A stretch of 64,000 bases of DNA, from NCBI GenBank assembly GCA_041751875.1, contig JBGSIC010000015.1:152400-216399 (forward strand), read 5' to 3'. Of the stretch, positions 34,333-43,378 are shown one piece after another; the stretch's first letter is position 1; the number at the start of each line of letters is the position of its first letter. Under the pieces are notes generated by a model. That model was not told where the DNA came from, did no database searches, and saw only the letters and a program-made list of their open reading frames with translations. The stretch comes from JBGSIC01 sp041751875 (GTDB taxonomy: Bacteria > Bdellovibrionota > FAC87 > UBA2466 > JACKAF01). A program made the position numbers and the translations under genes.

Positions 34333-34349
34333 TTAAGATTGAGTCTTAA
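34333..34349. promoter_or_regulatory. Palindrome TTAAGA-N5-TCTTAA at the end of the Fur-family gene
   Basis: A perfect 6-bp inverted repeat with the same TTGAG centre as the 34284 copy. It overlaps the stop codon of the Fur-family gene (its last codons read L-K-T-Q-S). Possible operator or terminator stem. Confidence 0.35.
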
Positions 34350-34782
34350 GAGCCTGATGACAGGTTTCACAATGACCGAAGAGGCGGTGGTCGTGGAAGA
34401 GAAGCTTGAACCGGTATTTGCGGCACACCTCTTCTTGAAGAGATTCGATACGGTCCGATTTGAATTCAAAGATTTTACCGCACCCAATGCAGACCATGTG
34501 GTCATGGTGTCCCTTCACGCTGGTGCGCTCGAAATATTCTCTGCGCCCATCGCCAACGGATTTTTGCAAGACACCTGCCTCTAAGAGAAGCGGAATGGTG
34601 CGGTAGACGGTGTCGCGGGAGATTCGTAGGCCCTTGTTCTTGACCAGTTCCGACAAGCCATCTGCGTCAAAATGGGTTTTGAGCTGCAGTACTTCGTCCA
34701 AGAGTTGTCGACGTTCGGGGGTGTACTTTAGCCCCTTCCTACTCAACAGCTTGCGGAAATTATCAGTTTCTAAGTGTGCCAT
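34333..34782 (-). CDS. Fur-family metal-responsive regulator (Fur/PerR/Zur type)
   Basis: The 149-residue repressor has the family winged helix (about 10-85; KYTPERRQLLDEVL, then the ISRDTVYRTIPLLLEAGVL recognition part) and a C-terminal dimer/metal domain with HHDHMVCIGCG, FEF and a second CETC motif, giving the two Cys-x-x-Cys pairs of the structural zinc site. The sensed metal (iron, peroxide via iron or manganese, zinc) cannot be fixed from sequence. The ATG follows the stop of the exonuclease III gene directly (TAAATG), so the two are translationally coupled. Confidence 0.92.
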   Translation of the reverse strand: MAHLETDNFRKLLSRKGLKYTPERRQLLDEVLQLKTHFDADGLSELVKNKGLRISRDTVYRTIPLLLEAGVLQKSVGDGRREYFERTSVKGHHDHMVCIGCGKIFEFKSDRIESLQEEVCRKYRFKLLFHDHRLFGHCETCHQALKTQS

Positions 34783-35562
34783 TTAGATCGTGAACTCGGC
34801 CACCACGGGGGCGTGGTCTGAGGGTTTTTCTCCTTTGCGATAGTCGCGGTCGATATAGGCGTTTACGCAACTTTTGGCAAGCGGCTCGGTACAGAATACG
34901 AAATCGATTCGCAATCCTTGATTGCGAGGGAAGCTCAATTGGCGGTAATCCCACCAGGAATAGAGTCCTGCTTCGGGATGATGGAGGCGTAGAGTGTCTT
35001 GCAAACCAAAACTAACAACCTGTCGTAAGGCTTTTCTCTCAGGATCTGAGCAGAGAAGTTTACCCTGCCACAGAGCGGGATCATGGACGTCGCGGTCCTC
35101 AGGGGCAACGTTAAAGTCTCCGCTTAAGAGGAGACTCTGCTGCGGTTGATGATGAGAATCCAGGTAGGCCCGCAAGCGCCCCAACCATTTCAACTTATAG
35201 AAGTAGGGCTCACTCCCCACTTCCTGGCCGTTAGGAATGTAGGCGCATAACACCGTGAGTTTAGGCAGTTGCACCGATAGGAAACGCGCACTGGGGTCCT
35301 CGTCCGCGTCGTGGAAACTTTTTACTACTGACAAAGGAGGTTCTTTGGAAAGCACGGCGACTCCGTTGTAGGTTTTTTGCCCGTACGCCGTACAGTAATA
35401 CCCTAAACGTTCGATCACTTCTGAGGGAAACTTAGGATCTTCACACTTAAGTTCCTGTAAACAAACGACGTCAGGAGAGCGCTCCTTGAGAAAGGCGATT
35501 AGCCTGTCGAGCCGTGCGTTCACGGAGTTTACGTTCCAACTAACGACTTTCAGGTTGGCCAT
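34783..35562 (-). CDS. xthA: Exodeoxyribonuclease III (AP endonuclease)
   Basis: The 259-residue protein has the ExoIII/EEP fold marks: KVVSWNVNSVNAR, the metal-binding Glu in CLQELK, YNGVAVLSK, the SGDFNVAPEDRDVHDP active site and the terminal catalytic SDHAPV. It repairs abasic sites and 3' blocks. It is followed immediately by the Fur-family gene, suggesting co-regulation of oxidative-damage repair and metal or peroxide response (inference). Confidence 0.95.
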   Translation of the reverse strand: MANLKVVSWNVNSVNARLDRLIAFLKERSPDVVCLQELKCEDPKFPSEVIERLGYYCTAYGQKTYNGVAVLSKEPPLSVVKSFHDADEDPSARFLSVQLPKLTVLCAYIPNGQEVGSEPYFYKLKWLGRLRAYLDSHHQPQQSLLLSGDFNVAPEDRDVHDPALWQGKLLCSDPERKALRQVVSFGLQDTLRLHHPEAGLYSWWDYRQLSFPRNQGLRIDFVFCTEPLAKSCVNAYIDRDYRKGEKPSDHAPVVAEFTI

Positions 35563-35638
35563 ACTGGTCTTCTTATCCTCCGCTAGTCGATCCTACCCAG
35601 CGCTTGCTCACTCGCGAGTAACCCCGTAACGTACAAGT

Positions 35639-36001
35639 GTGTCAACAAAAGCCAAACAAAAAAAGACCGCGAGAGTACCCCGAGGCAAAAAGTGGTTGTG
35701 GATGTATATCGTCACCCGCGACGCACCGGAAGCAAGGCAGTTGGGCCGTCTTCTGGTGGAAGAGAAACTGGCGGCCTGTGTGAACATTCTTCCGCAGATG
35801 GAGTCGTTTTACTGGTGGGAAGGAAAAGTTGAATCAGGGGAGGAAGCGGTACTGATTGCGAAGACGGAAAAGAAAAAAGAAAAAGCCCTTATTGAAAGGG
35901 TGCGCAAGAGTCACAGTTACAGCTGTCCGTGTGTCCTCAGCCTTCCCGTGCAGGGAGGAAATCCTGCTTACTTACAATGGTTGGCTGAAAGTGTGAAATA
36001 G
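35639..36001 (+). CDS. cutA: CutA-type divalent cation tolerance protein
   Basis: The 120-residue protein has the CutA1 core: the WMYIVTRDAPEARQLGRLLVEEKLAACVNILP start, SFYWWEGKVESGEEAVLIAKT and the closing strand pair around PCVLSLPVQGGNPAYLQWL. The family forms stable trimers linked to copper or other metal tolerance, with the true role still uncertain. Start is a GTG; the first 20 residues are a basic extension. Its 3' end overlaps the convergent gene by 65 bases. Confidence 0.93.
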   Translation: MSTKAKQKKTARVPRGKKWLWMYIVTRDAPEARQLGRLLVEEKLAACVNILPQMESFYWWEGKVESGEEAVLIAKTEKKKEKALIERVRKSHSYSCPCVLSLPVQGGNPAYLQWLAESVK

Positions 36002-36488
36002 TATGCATCAGCGGATGCGAGTCGGCGGCACACAAGCAATGAGCGAGCAACAACCCCATCTCATCTGCCTGAATCCCTTCCAAAGGTTGATTCAAACGAG
36101 GGATTTCTCTCACCACAGACCGGCAGGTTTTTAGGTACGCGCTCGGCGTCCAATGGGGATAATGCGATCGCAAGGTTTTATGAATGGGATGCTCTCCCAC
36201 CCGATCGGTCCAATATTGGGCGTTGGAAAAATCTTTCTCTCTGCGATGAATAATCGCGTGCCAGTAAGCCGATTCGGGAGAACGGAGATTCTGCACGAGA
36301 TGGTGGGCGTGGTCCAGGTCGTCATTCCAAGTAAAAAGCGCGGCTTTGATGCAGGCCGGGGCTTCAAGGTTTTCAATATCGGCAGTAAGCGAGGGGCGCC
36401 AAGTGGATGAGGGAAATAAAGGGGGGAGCGGGGACCGGTGGACAAGTAGATCGACTAACAAGGTTTCTATAATGACTGCGGTATTCAC
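35937..36488 (-). CDS. Conserved hypothetical protein (helical, TPR-like)
   Basis: The 183-residue, mostly helical protein carries a recurring conserved signature, FTWNDDLDHAHHLVQ then SAYWHAIIHRREKDFSNAQYW and VGEHP, which I have seen in uncharacterised bacterial proteins; the spacing resembles a tetratricopeptide-like pair. No catalytic motif, signal or membrane segment is evident. The last 21 codons lie over the 3' end of cutA on the other strand. Function unknown. Confidence 0.7.
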   Translation of the reverse strand: MNTAVIIETLLVDLLVHRSPLPPLFPSSTWRPSLTADIENLEAPACIKAALFTWNDDLDHAHHLVQNLRSPESAYWHAIIHRREKDFSNAQYWTDRVGEHPIHKTLRSHYPHWTPSAYLKTCRSVVREIPRLNQPLEGIQADEMGLLLAHCLCAADSHPLMHTISHFQPTIVSKQDFLPAREG

Positions 36489-36990
36489 GCGTGTCTCCCG
36501 GACCGGCCATGGTTTATTCCAAAGCGCGGGTGCGTGTCAACGGGCGACGGTAAACGACCGAAAACCAGCTGCTGGCGCGGTAAAAAACATTGTAAAAACA
36601 GTAAATTACAAGCTCGCCCCAGAAAGGGGGAGAGTAATGCGGCGCGGCCCGGTTTCTGAGTTTTCCTCGGATTGCCGGGCTGAGAAGGGTGCACCGCGAG
36701 GCTGGATTTTCTGTCTACTGCGGTGACAGATTCTTCCACAAACTATGTTGAAGTCCTGGATTTCCATTCATTTTTCTCTCGCACGGGCTTGATACGCTAG
36801 TGCTGATCACTATCCACAGGGTCTTATTGACCGAAACCATTGGGGTTCAGGCATTGTGGAAGTAGAGGTGTCTAATAGTTTGGCGACTGTTTAGGAATGC
36901 GACGCCTGACTAAGTTCGGCACAGAACTTGTAACTTAAAGCCATGAGAGACCCCCGTTGAATTGTACGTTTTTTGAATAGGACGTTGCCG
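36489..36990. other. About 500 bases without a supported gene
   Basis: No reading frame here has a convincing ribosome site or recognised product. A hairpin TCTGTC-N9-GACAGA at 36710-36730 is followed by TTCTTCC. The rest presumably holds the promoters of the leftward conserved gene and the rightward vWA lipoprotein gene, which I could not pinpoint. Confidence 0.4.
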
Positions 36991-38757
36991 ATGAAAAAGC
37001 CTTACTTCCCGCAAAAGCAAGCCCGCATCCGGACCCGCACGCTTGCCACTAGTGCGCTCTCCTTATTGCTCCTCGTGGGCTGTGGTCAGAACAGTATGTT
37101 CTCCCAGAATCGCACGTTCGCGATTTGGAACGAGACTATTCAGACTGAAGAAATTCAAGAATCAAGTAACGAAGTGCTCCTTGTGGTGGATAACAGTAAA
37201 TCGATGGATGAAGAGATTGTTTCGTTACGAAGTTCGCTAGACGGCTTTGTAAATACTCTTAACAGCAGCGGCATGAAGTACCGTTTGCATTTTGTTTCGA
37301 TGTCCCAGGGCTATCGCAGCATCAGCGATTCGGCGCCGGATCAGATGTGTTTTAACAGCCTTTTCCCGAACCAACTTTGTTTGAATGGAACTCCTGCGGT
37401 AGAGACGGCGACATTCCCCAATCCCATCTTGTACCGATTGCAACAGCTCCAGACCTACTCGTTTGATAACGAGCCTGGTTTTGCCGTTGCGGCGAGTGCG
37501 TTGGATGCGATTTTTAATCGTCATAATGGCGGTAACGTGCAGCCGACGCACGTCGTGGTTCTAAGTGACGAAGACAACCAATCGGCAGTAGAAGGCCGCA
37601 ATCTTGAAATTGAGGGCGGTCGCACCGACTATACCTATCAGTACAGCCGCGCGACGGACTATTGGAAATCGTTTCCCACCAACACGTTTTGTTTACGTTC
37701 ACCGAACAGCCATGAAACCAAAGCCGGTAATTTCGCCCAGCAGTATTATTGCAGCGACCCGGGGGGATTTGGTGGACACGGCGATCCGGGGAAAGAGTCG
37801 ACCCATTTTGCGTGCGAAGCGCCTCGCAATTACCGTTGTTCGGAAGTGGCAGACGGTTTGACGATTAGTGTGCTGTCTTCTGATTTTCACGCGGGCTGCG
37901 CCCTTGATTCTGCTGAACCCACGGTGCGCCGTTTAGTTCCAAAAGATGCAGTATGGCCCGGCGTCAGCAACTGCCAAGCGCTTACCTGTGAACTTGAATG
38001 GGAGATTCCGTTCTCGATTAGCCAGAGCGGAAATGATGTCACGGTCACCGATGAGGGTTGCCGGGCGGGTTTTGATTATGCGCAAGGGACCTTCGAGCGG
38101 GAAGTGGGAAGAGTAACGCCCAATGGTCGTGTCGTCGGGGGGCTTCCGGCCGGAGTGACGCTCAAACACAACTATTTGCGTGTCAATGAAACGTTCACTA
38201 GCCCAGAGTGGTTGACGCTTGCTCAAGCAAAAGCACAGATTTTGGCGGACCACCCCAAGTTCCCTCATGAGCTCAATATTTACGACTATCCGGCCACCGC
38301 GATGGATTTGGTCGAAGCGATTCCCGCGCAGAGCGAGGGACTTAAAGCGTTTGTGGAAAAACGCTACCCAAGTCTGAAGTTCACTTTTAATGCGATTGTG
38401 AGCCAGAACGATGGCCGTTGCCCTGGCAATGATCATGACAACGTGAGAGGAACACAATATCTCGCTTTAGCGGCACAAACCGGTGGTATCCAGGGAGATA
38501 TTTGTAATCCTAACTTCGATGAGTTCATGCAGCTTCTCGCGGACAACGTAGTAAAGCAAAACTTGGCGAGCTACAAGCTTAAGGGATACGTCATGCCGGG
38601 TACGTACGTGGAAATCATCAATGAGAACACGGGGCGCGTGTTGCGCCAAAACGTGGATTTTGAGATCTTAAACGGACAGTACGTACGTTTTGCCGAGGGC
38701 GTGATTACCTCCTCGAACCAGATACTCTCCGTCATGGTAAAGGCAATCCACCAGTAG
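36991..38757 (+). CDS. Lipoprotein with a von Willebrand factor A domain
   Basis: From the ATG at 36991 (after AATAGGAC) the 588-residue product has an arginine-rich N-terminus and a type II signal peptide ending in LLLVGC. The mature part begins with a vWA-like domain: EVLLVVDNSKSM gives the MIDAS D-x-S-x-S, preceded by an SSNE strand; further strands hold the HVVVLSDEDNQ site. Many cysteines (over ten) in the middle suggest disulphides. vWA domains mediate metal-dependent adhesion; a surface or prey-contact role is speculation. An in-frame TTG at 36973 is less likely. It ends one base before the convergent transglycosylase gene. Confidence 0.8.
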   Translation: MKKPYFPQKQARIRTRTLATSALSLLLLVGCGQNSMFSQNRTFAIWNETIQTEEIQESSNEVLLVVDNSKSMDEEIVSLRSSLDGFVNTLNSSGMKYRLHFVSMSQGYRSISDSAPDQMCFNSLFPNQLCLNGTPAVETATFPNPILYRLQQLQTYSFDNEPGFAVAASALDAIFNRHNGGNVQPTHVVVLSDEDNQSAVEGRNLEIEGGRTDYTYQYSRATDYWKSFPTNTFCLRSPNSHETKAGNFAQQYYCSDPGGFGGHGDPGKESTHFACEAPRNYRCSEVADGLTISVLSSDFHAGCALDSAEPTVRRLVPKDAVWPGVSNCQALTCELEWEIPFSISQSGNDVTVTDEGCRAGFDYAQGTFEREVGRVTPNGRVVGGLPAGVTLKHNYLRVNETFTSPEWLTLAQAKAQILADHPKFPHELNIYDYPATAMDLVEAIPAQSEGLKAFVEKRYPSLKFTFNAIVSQNDGRCPGNDHDNVRGTQYLALAAQTGGIQGDICNPNFDEFMQLLADNVVKQNLASYKLKGYVMPGTYVEIINENTGRVLRQNVDFEILNGQYVRFAEGVITSSNQILSVMVKAIHQ

Positions 38758-38758
38758 C

Positions 38759-40324
38759 TCAAAGTCCAAGTCGGCGCTTGAGCGAGCTTGTACCCTCGCC
38801 CTCGTAGAGGCGGCGGTACCAGTAGTAGTTGCGTAAAACGAAGCCGACGTAGTTCCGCGTTTCGCGGTACGAAAGCAAATCGATAAAGAGAACCAAATCG
38901 TCGGTCGGGTAACGCGCCTTCCATTTGTCGGCCTGAGATTCCCCCGCGTTGTAGGCGCTAAGCGCGAGATAGGTGCGCCCATTGTAGTGGTCGAGAAGTT
39001 TCGACAAATAGCGCGCTCCCAGGCCCAAGTTTATCCCTAGGTCAAACAAGTCTTGCTCCCGACCGCCGCTTAAGTCGAGCGCGGTAGTGGGATTGAGCTG
39101 TAGGATGCCCTGCGCATTCGCCGGTGAGACGGCCCGAGGGTTGAATTTGCTTTCCTTGTGCGCCAGCGCTTGCAGTAAGTAGGGGTCAACTTCGGAATCG
39201 TATTTCTCAAACATTTCGAAATAGGCCTTCGGATAACTCAGTTCTAGGGTTTTGCGGGCGATTAGATTTTTGTTGTAGAGCAAAATCAACGGCACGGTTT
39301 CGACTTTGAGGTAAGGGCTACCCAGATCGCTTAAGTGAAGCCGGACCAGCGGTTCCAGCTTGCGGTAGCTTTGCACGGCCCAGTAGGCGAGAGTTGCCGC
39401 ACTTTCGTTAAAATCATAGCGGGAAAGAACTTCGGCCTGTTGGATGAGTGCGTTCGCTGCGGGGCTGCGCCGCGACCGTGTTTCCAAGTTGAGCTCTTTG
39501 TCGAGGTAGGTCGATGCGAGATCAAAATCATTCTGAAGTGAGGCCGCCGTGGCGTGAAACGAGAAACCGAATTCGCGGTACAAACGAGCCAAGACGGCTG
39601 ACGCTTTTTCTGTTGATCCCGTTTTTTTATAAAGGCGAGCGAGCCAATAAAGGACGCGACCCGAGAAAGCATCGCGAGAGGGGGCTTGCTCCAGCCACTT
39701 GATGGCTTCGGTATCGTTATTATCCAGCATGAAAAAAAGTGCGCTCCGACTGTAAAAGTGTTCGCGATCATTGGAACGCCTAGGAGCGCACCGTCCAGCT
39801 TGCGCATAAAGTTTCGCAATAAGTCCGTGCAGGGAAGCATTCGGCAGTCCGTCTTCCAGCGTGGCGGCGGTGGCAGAGGCAAGTGAGTTAGGACACTTTA
39901 GTTTTACGGCCTGCTGTCCAATTTTCTCGACCTGTTCGAGGGGAAGTTCATGGAGCGCTTTGAGGAGGTTGTCGACGGATGCGCGTTTAACGGCGCTGGG
40001 GTTAATGAGATTTCCTTTGGGTGACAGGCGAAGGGGAGTCGGACGGGTGATCCGTTCGGGAGCAGGTTTGGCGATGCGAGTGCGTTGCGCCTCTCGTTTA
40101 AAAAGAAGATGGGATCGATTAACGCTGAAGCAGAAAATGTTTTCACTGTTGTCAGCACCCGCGCAGCTTCGCTGCAACTGTTTCTTTGCTTCTGGGTCGA
40201 GCTTTCCTTGAACGAAGGCATCGAAGGTTTGGGCGTGATCAAAAAGGGGACTGCCGTCATCTTTCTGGGTTTTTACAAAAGAGCAGGCACTTAGCAACAG
40301 AGTAACAAGAAGCAAAAGGCGCAT
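38759..40324 (-). CDS. Lytic transglycosylase, SLT type, lipoprotein
   Basis: The 521-residue product from the ATG at 40324 has a lipobox signal (LLLSAC), a long alpha-helical superhelical U-like region, and a C-terminal SLT domain: ALAHKESKFNPRAVSPANAQGILQLNP includes the catalytic Glu of the E-S motif, and LALSAYNAGESQADKW is the family AYNAG block. It cleaves peptidoglycan to give 1,6-anhydromuramic ends. The frame opens upstream at 40393, but that start lacks a signal sequence at its N-terminus. It is convergent with the vWA lipoprotein gene. Confidence 0.9.
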   Translation of the reverse strand: MRLLLLVTLLLSACSFVKTQKDDGSPLFDHAQTFDAFVQGKLDPEAKKQLQRSCAGADNSENIFCFSVNRSHLLFKREAQRTRIAKPAPERITRPTPLRLSPKGNLINPSAVKRASVDNLLKALHELPLEQVEKIGQQAVKLKCPNSLASATAATLEDGLPNASLHGLIAKLYAQAGRCAPRRSNDREHFYSRSALFFMLDNNDTEAIKWLEQAPSRDAFSGRVLYWLARLYKKTGSTEKASAVLARLYREFGFSFHATAASLQNDFDLASTYLDKELNLETRSRRSPAANALIQQAEVLSRYDFNESAATLAYWAVQSYRKLEPLVRLHLSDLGSPYLKVETVPLILLYNKNLIARKTLELSYPKAYFEMFEKYDSEVDPYLLQALAHKESKFNPRAVSPANAQGILQLNPTTALDLSGGREQDLFDLGINLGLGARYLSKLLDHYNGRTYLALSAYNAGESQADKWKARYPTDDLVLFIDLLSYRETRNYVGFVLRNYYWYRRLYEGEGTSSLKRRLGL

Positions 40325-40468
40325 GGAAGTTCTCTCTAAGTTGATTTCTCGCCGGATCGTGTCGGTCGAGGGGTAAATATCAGTGTAACCCATAAGGAGA
40401 CGATTTAGGTGAAAGCGGGGTGACGCCCCTTTTGTCGGAGACCGGATAAAGTGCTACCGTAACGCGCA

Positions 40469-40888
40469 ATGACAGTGCTCGCAGGTTCTCATCTCGTTTT
40501 GGTATCTTCCGATGTGAAACGCATTTCCCGCTTTTTTTCCGAACTCTTTGAAATTGAGCCCTATTTTGAGTCGGAGGGGTTCTGTGAGTTTGTTCTCCCG
40601 AGCCGGTTTCGCATCGCTTTTTTCCGTTCCGAAGGAAAAGCCGCGCAGTATTTTGCTTCTAGTCCACAGCGAAAAACGGCGGGGCTGGGGCTTACTGTTC
40701 AGGATGTGGACAAAGTTTACGCCAAAGCCCAAAAGATGGCAGGATTGCGGTGCAGTGGCCCACCGAAAGATCATCCATGGGGGGAGCGCAGTTTTCTCCT
40801 GATTGATCTCGACGGAAATCAGTGGGAGCTTACGCAAACGCCGTCCACCGACGGCATGCTGGTTAACCGCGAGAACGAGAAGACGTAG
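40469..40888 (+). CDS. VOC-superfamily (glyoxalase/dioxygenase-like) protein
   Basis: The 139-residue protein has the two beta-alpha-beta-beta-beta modules of the vicinal-oxygen-chelate fold: SHLVLVSSDVKRISRFFSELF at the start and the closing LLIDLDGNQWELTQ strand. Potential metal ligands are His8 and the Glu of WELTQ. Substrate unknown. It overlaps the RsmI-like gene by 26 bases in convergent orientation. Confidence 0.8.
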   Translation: MTVLAGSHLVLVSSDVKRISRFFSELFEIEPYFESEGFCEFVLPSRFRIAFFRSEGKAAQYFASSPQRKTAGLGLTVQDVDKVYAKAQKMAGLRCSGPPKDHPWGERSFLLIDLDGNQWELTQTPSTDGMLVNRENEKT

Positions 40889-41549
40889 CTTCAAGCACCA
40901 GCACAAACAGGTACTTACCTTTAGCGGCAAACTCTTTTTCGAGATTCTTCAAAGTATCGAAGCGAAATGTTTCGGCGGGCCCCGAAATATCTACCGCGAT
41001 GAGAGCGCGACGAGAGGGAAATTGGTTCGCGCACTCATTTAAGAGTTTCCCCAAGCGGTAGGGGGTGTCTAGGAGGACGACGCAGCGTGGCTCTTCTTTG
41101 ACCTTTTGCAGAGCTCCGTCACGTGCTTGTTTTTCTTGCGGCAAAAATCCCCAGTAGACGAAAGGTTCCGTGTTAAACGGGCAAGCCGAAAGCGCCGCCA
41201 TTAAGCTACTGGGACCGGGGATGACGGTTACCGAGGCACCACACGCGAGCGCGGCCTTGGTAAGCTGACGCCCGGGATCGGCGAAGTTCGGTGTTCCTTG
41301 ATCGCTCATGTAAGTCACTGTGCCGCCTGCCGATAACACGCGAACGACTTCATCGAGAGTGTTTTTTTCATCATGCTCGGAAAACTTAAGATAGTCGCGA
41401 TGGATGGCGGCGGCTTTTAGGAAAGACCGCGCGGGGCGGTCTTCTTCAAAAACCACCAGTTCACTTTTCCTTAACCATTCCAAGCTCCGTACCGGAATAT
41501 CAAGTGGTTCCCCCAGAGAGGTAGCTGCGAGAATGAGTGTTCCTGGCAA
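40863..41549 (-). CDS. RsmI-like SAM-dependent methyltransferase (TP_methylase)
   Basis: The 228-residue protein has the tetrapyrrole-methylase fold of RsmI: TLILAATSLGEPLDIP at the start, VVFEEDRPARSFL, YMSDQGTPNFADPG (the G-x-P SAM loop) and VIPGPSSLMAALSACPF. RsmI modifies C1402 of 16S rRNA on the ribose. It is shorter than E. coli RsmI and lacks its C-terminal extension. It ends an operon with the GDPD and EamA genes (3-base gap upstream). Being a paralogue rather than the main RsmI is possible. Confidence 0.8.
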   Translation of the reverse strand: MPGTLILAATSLGEPLDIPVRSLEWLRKSELVVFEEDRPARSFLKAAAIHRDYLKFSEHDEKNTLDEVVRVLSAGGTVTYMSDQGTPNFADPGRQLTKAALACGASVTVIPGPSSLMAALSACPFNTEPFVYWGFLPQEKQARDGALQKVKEEPRCVVLLDTPYRLGKLLNECANQFPSRRALIAVDISGPAETFRFDTLKNLEKEFAAKGKYLFVLVLEATSSRSRG

Positions 41550-41552
41550 AGC

Positions 41553-42368
41553 TTATTCCTTCGATAATTTGTTTACGAATTCGACTAGCGCGCGGGGGTA
41601 GTCAGTGATGATGCCGTCCACTTTCCAGTCGATACACTGACGCCACTGTTTTGGTGAATTAGCTGTCCAGACAAAAACCGGAACGGCATTGGCTTGGCAA
41701 ACCTTTAAGCGCTTAGCAGTGAGAAAACGAATGTTGGCGGTGACGCACTCTTGTTTTTTCTTTACTGCTAGGCGGTGCCAGTTCGTTTGTCGGTAGTAGA
41801 GGTAGCTCACCCTTTGTGTGGGGTGGAGCTCCTTGATGAGTTCGACCAACGGGTGATCAAACGATTGCACAACGGTGCGCTTTTCCAGGCCGCTTTTTTG
41901 TAGCTGTTGCCAGACGGACATGGCGTATCCCGCGCGAGTGAGCGCTCCGCGCCAACGGCGCGGAGGAAACTTGAGCTCCATCCAAAACTGCACATGCGCT
42001 GGGATGGTGGTGCACCAATCCAGAAAAGTACTAAGCGGTAAGATGTGGGTGTCTTTCAAAATGGCTTGGTTGCGAAACTTATGTTTGAAGTTTTTTCCGC
42101 AATCGTACTGGGCCACTTCTTCAGCTGTGAGATCGCTTAAGGGGATAGGACGGGAGAGGGGACGACCGTTGAGCGCTCGGCAGACGCGTCCGTTCACGGT
42201 GGGATCATGCAAAACGAAAGGCACATGATCACTACTTACCTGGACATCAAACTCCAGTGCATCTGCCCCGGCGCTTACGGCTTCTTTGAATCCGGCTAGA
42301 GTGAGTTCGGGGTGGGTCGACGGTGATCCGCGGTGACCAATAATTGTGATGGATGAGGAAAGCATCAA
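41553..42368 (-). CDS. Glycerophosphodiester phosphodiesterase
   Basis: The 271-residue GDPD has the catalytic set: IGHRGSPSTHPELT (first His), ALEFDVQVSSDHVPFVLHDP (E-x-D and second His) and a later FWMELKFP strand. It hydrolyses glycerophosphodiesters from phospholipid turnover to glycerol-3-phosphate and an alcohol. Without a signal peptide it should be cytosolic. The start overlaps the EamA gene end by four bases. Confidence 0.92.
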   Translation of the reverse strand: MMLSSSITIIGHRGSPSTHPELTLAGFKEAVSAGADALEFDVQVSSDHVPFVLHDPTVNGRVCRALNGRPLSRPIPLSDLTAEEVAQYDCGKNFKHKFRNQAILKDTHILPLSTFLDWCTTIPAHVQFWMELKFPPRRWRGALTRAGYAMSVWQQLQKSGLEKRTVVQSFDHPLVELIKELHPTQRVSYLYYRQTNWHRLAVKKKQECVTANIRFLTAKRLKVCQANAVPVFVWTANSPKQWRQCIDWKVDGIITDYPRALVEFVNKLSKE

Positions 42369-43294
42369 CTGAGGTTTCTAACATTTCCCGTCGCCGGTTG
42401 GAAAGGGCGTCGAAAGGGGAACTGTACGACGAGCATGCCGGCGAGCATGAGTAGCGCGCCCAGAACTTCGCGCGCACTTAACATTTCTCCGTCCCAAGCC
42501 CAGCCGATAAATGCGGCAACCACGCCTTCGAGCGACATAATGAGGGCAGCAACCGTAGGAGAGGTAAAGGGCTGAACCTTAAGCTGGACACCAAACGCCA
42601 GAACGGTGGCAAAAAAGGCAGAAAAGAGAACCGTTCCCCAAGAGGCGGGTGAGAGCGGAAAGGGCGAACTTTCCAGAAGAACCGCAACGCCGACGCAGAG
42701 TAAGCAAACCGTGGCAAGCTGCGTAAAGGTTAGCCAAATGATGTCGTAGCGTTTTCCGTAAAGGCTCACCAGAATGACCTGTAAGGCGAAGAAAAGCGTG
42801 CAGCCCGCGGTCCACAGGTCGCCTTTTACGAACGTTAACCCGGGTTGGAGCGACATCAGAGCAAGGCCAAGCACGGCCAATATCACGCCAAGGATGCGCT
42901 GCGCGCCAATCGGTTGGAGCGGGAAAAACCATTTAGCCAGCAGCGGAACGACAACGATATACAAACCAGTGATGAAGGCAGATTTGCCAGCGGTGGTGTA
43001 TTGAAGGCCGTAGGTCTGAAACCAGAATCCCACCCCGAGCGCCGCTCCCAAGAAGAAACCCGCACTGATGCCATCGCGTTTTCCTTTCAAGATCTTTTTC
43101 GGAAACAGAACGAGGAGAAACAGGCAGGCAACAGCGAAGCGCAGGGAGAGAAAAGTGGCGGGCCCCATTTCTCTCAACGTGTGCTTGATCATGGTGAAGG
43201 TGGATCCCCACACCAGTGCGATACCAAACAAGGCGACGTGCGCCTGCCAAGGCTTCATGCCAGGAGAGTTAGAGGGTAGGGGCAGCTTTGGCAA
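42365..43294 (-). CDS. EamA/DMT-family transporter
   Basis: The 309-residue protein has ten hydrophobic helices in two EamA repeats: FGIALVWGSTFTMIKHTL at the start of the first and the SLEGVVAAFIGWAWDGE segment typical of the second. DMT exporters move amino acids or metabolites; the substrate cannot be told. It is the first gene of the EamA-GDPD-methylase operon and is divergent from the AsmA gene. Confidence 0.9.
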   Translation of the reverse strand: MPKLPLPSNSPGMKPWQAHVALFGIALVWGSTFTMIKHTLREMGPATFLSLRFAVACLFLLVLFPKKILKGKRDGISAGFFLGAALGVGFWFQTYGLQYTTAGKSAFITGLYIVVVPLLAKWFFPLQPIGAQRILGVILAVLGLALMSLQPGLTFVKGDLWTAGCTLFFALQVILVSLYGKRYDIIWLTFTQLATVCLLCVGVAVLLESSPFPLSPASWGTVLFSAFFATVLAFGVQLKVQPFTSPTVAALIMSLEGVVAAFIGWAWDGEMLSAREVLGALLMLAGMLVVQFPFRRPFQPATGNVRNLS

Positions 43295-43378
43295 CTCTTT
43301 TAGGTTTAGGCCTGCCGTTGGGGAAAGTTTCGGTTACAATGGGACGGCTAAAAAATAGACCACCTGGGGAGAGACACT

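Noticed and set aside
36346..36726. Rightward 126-residue frame in the 36.5 kb gap
   Set aside because: Low-complexity arginine-rich product, no ribosome site, and half of it is antisense to the conserved helical protein.
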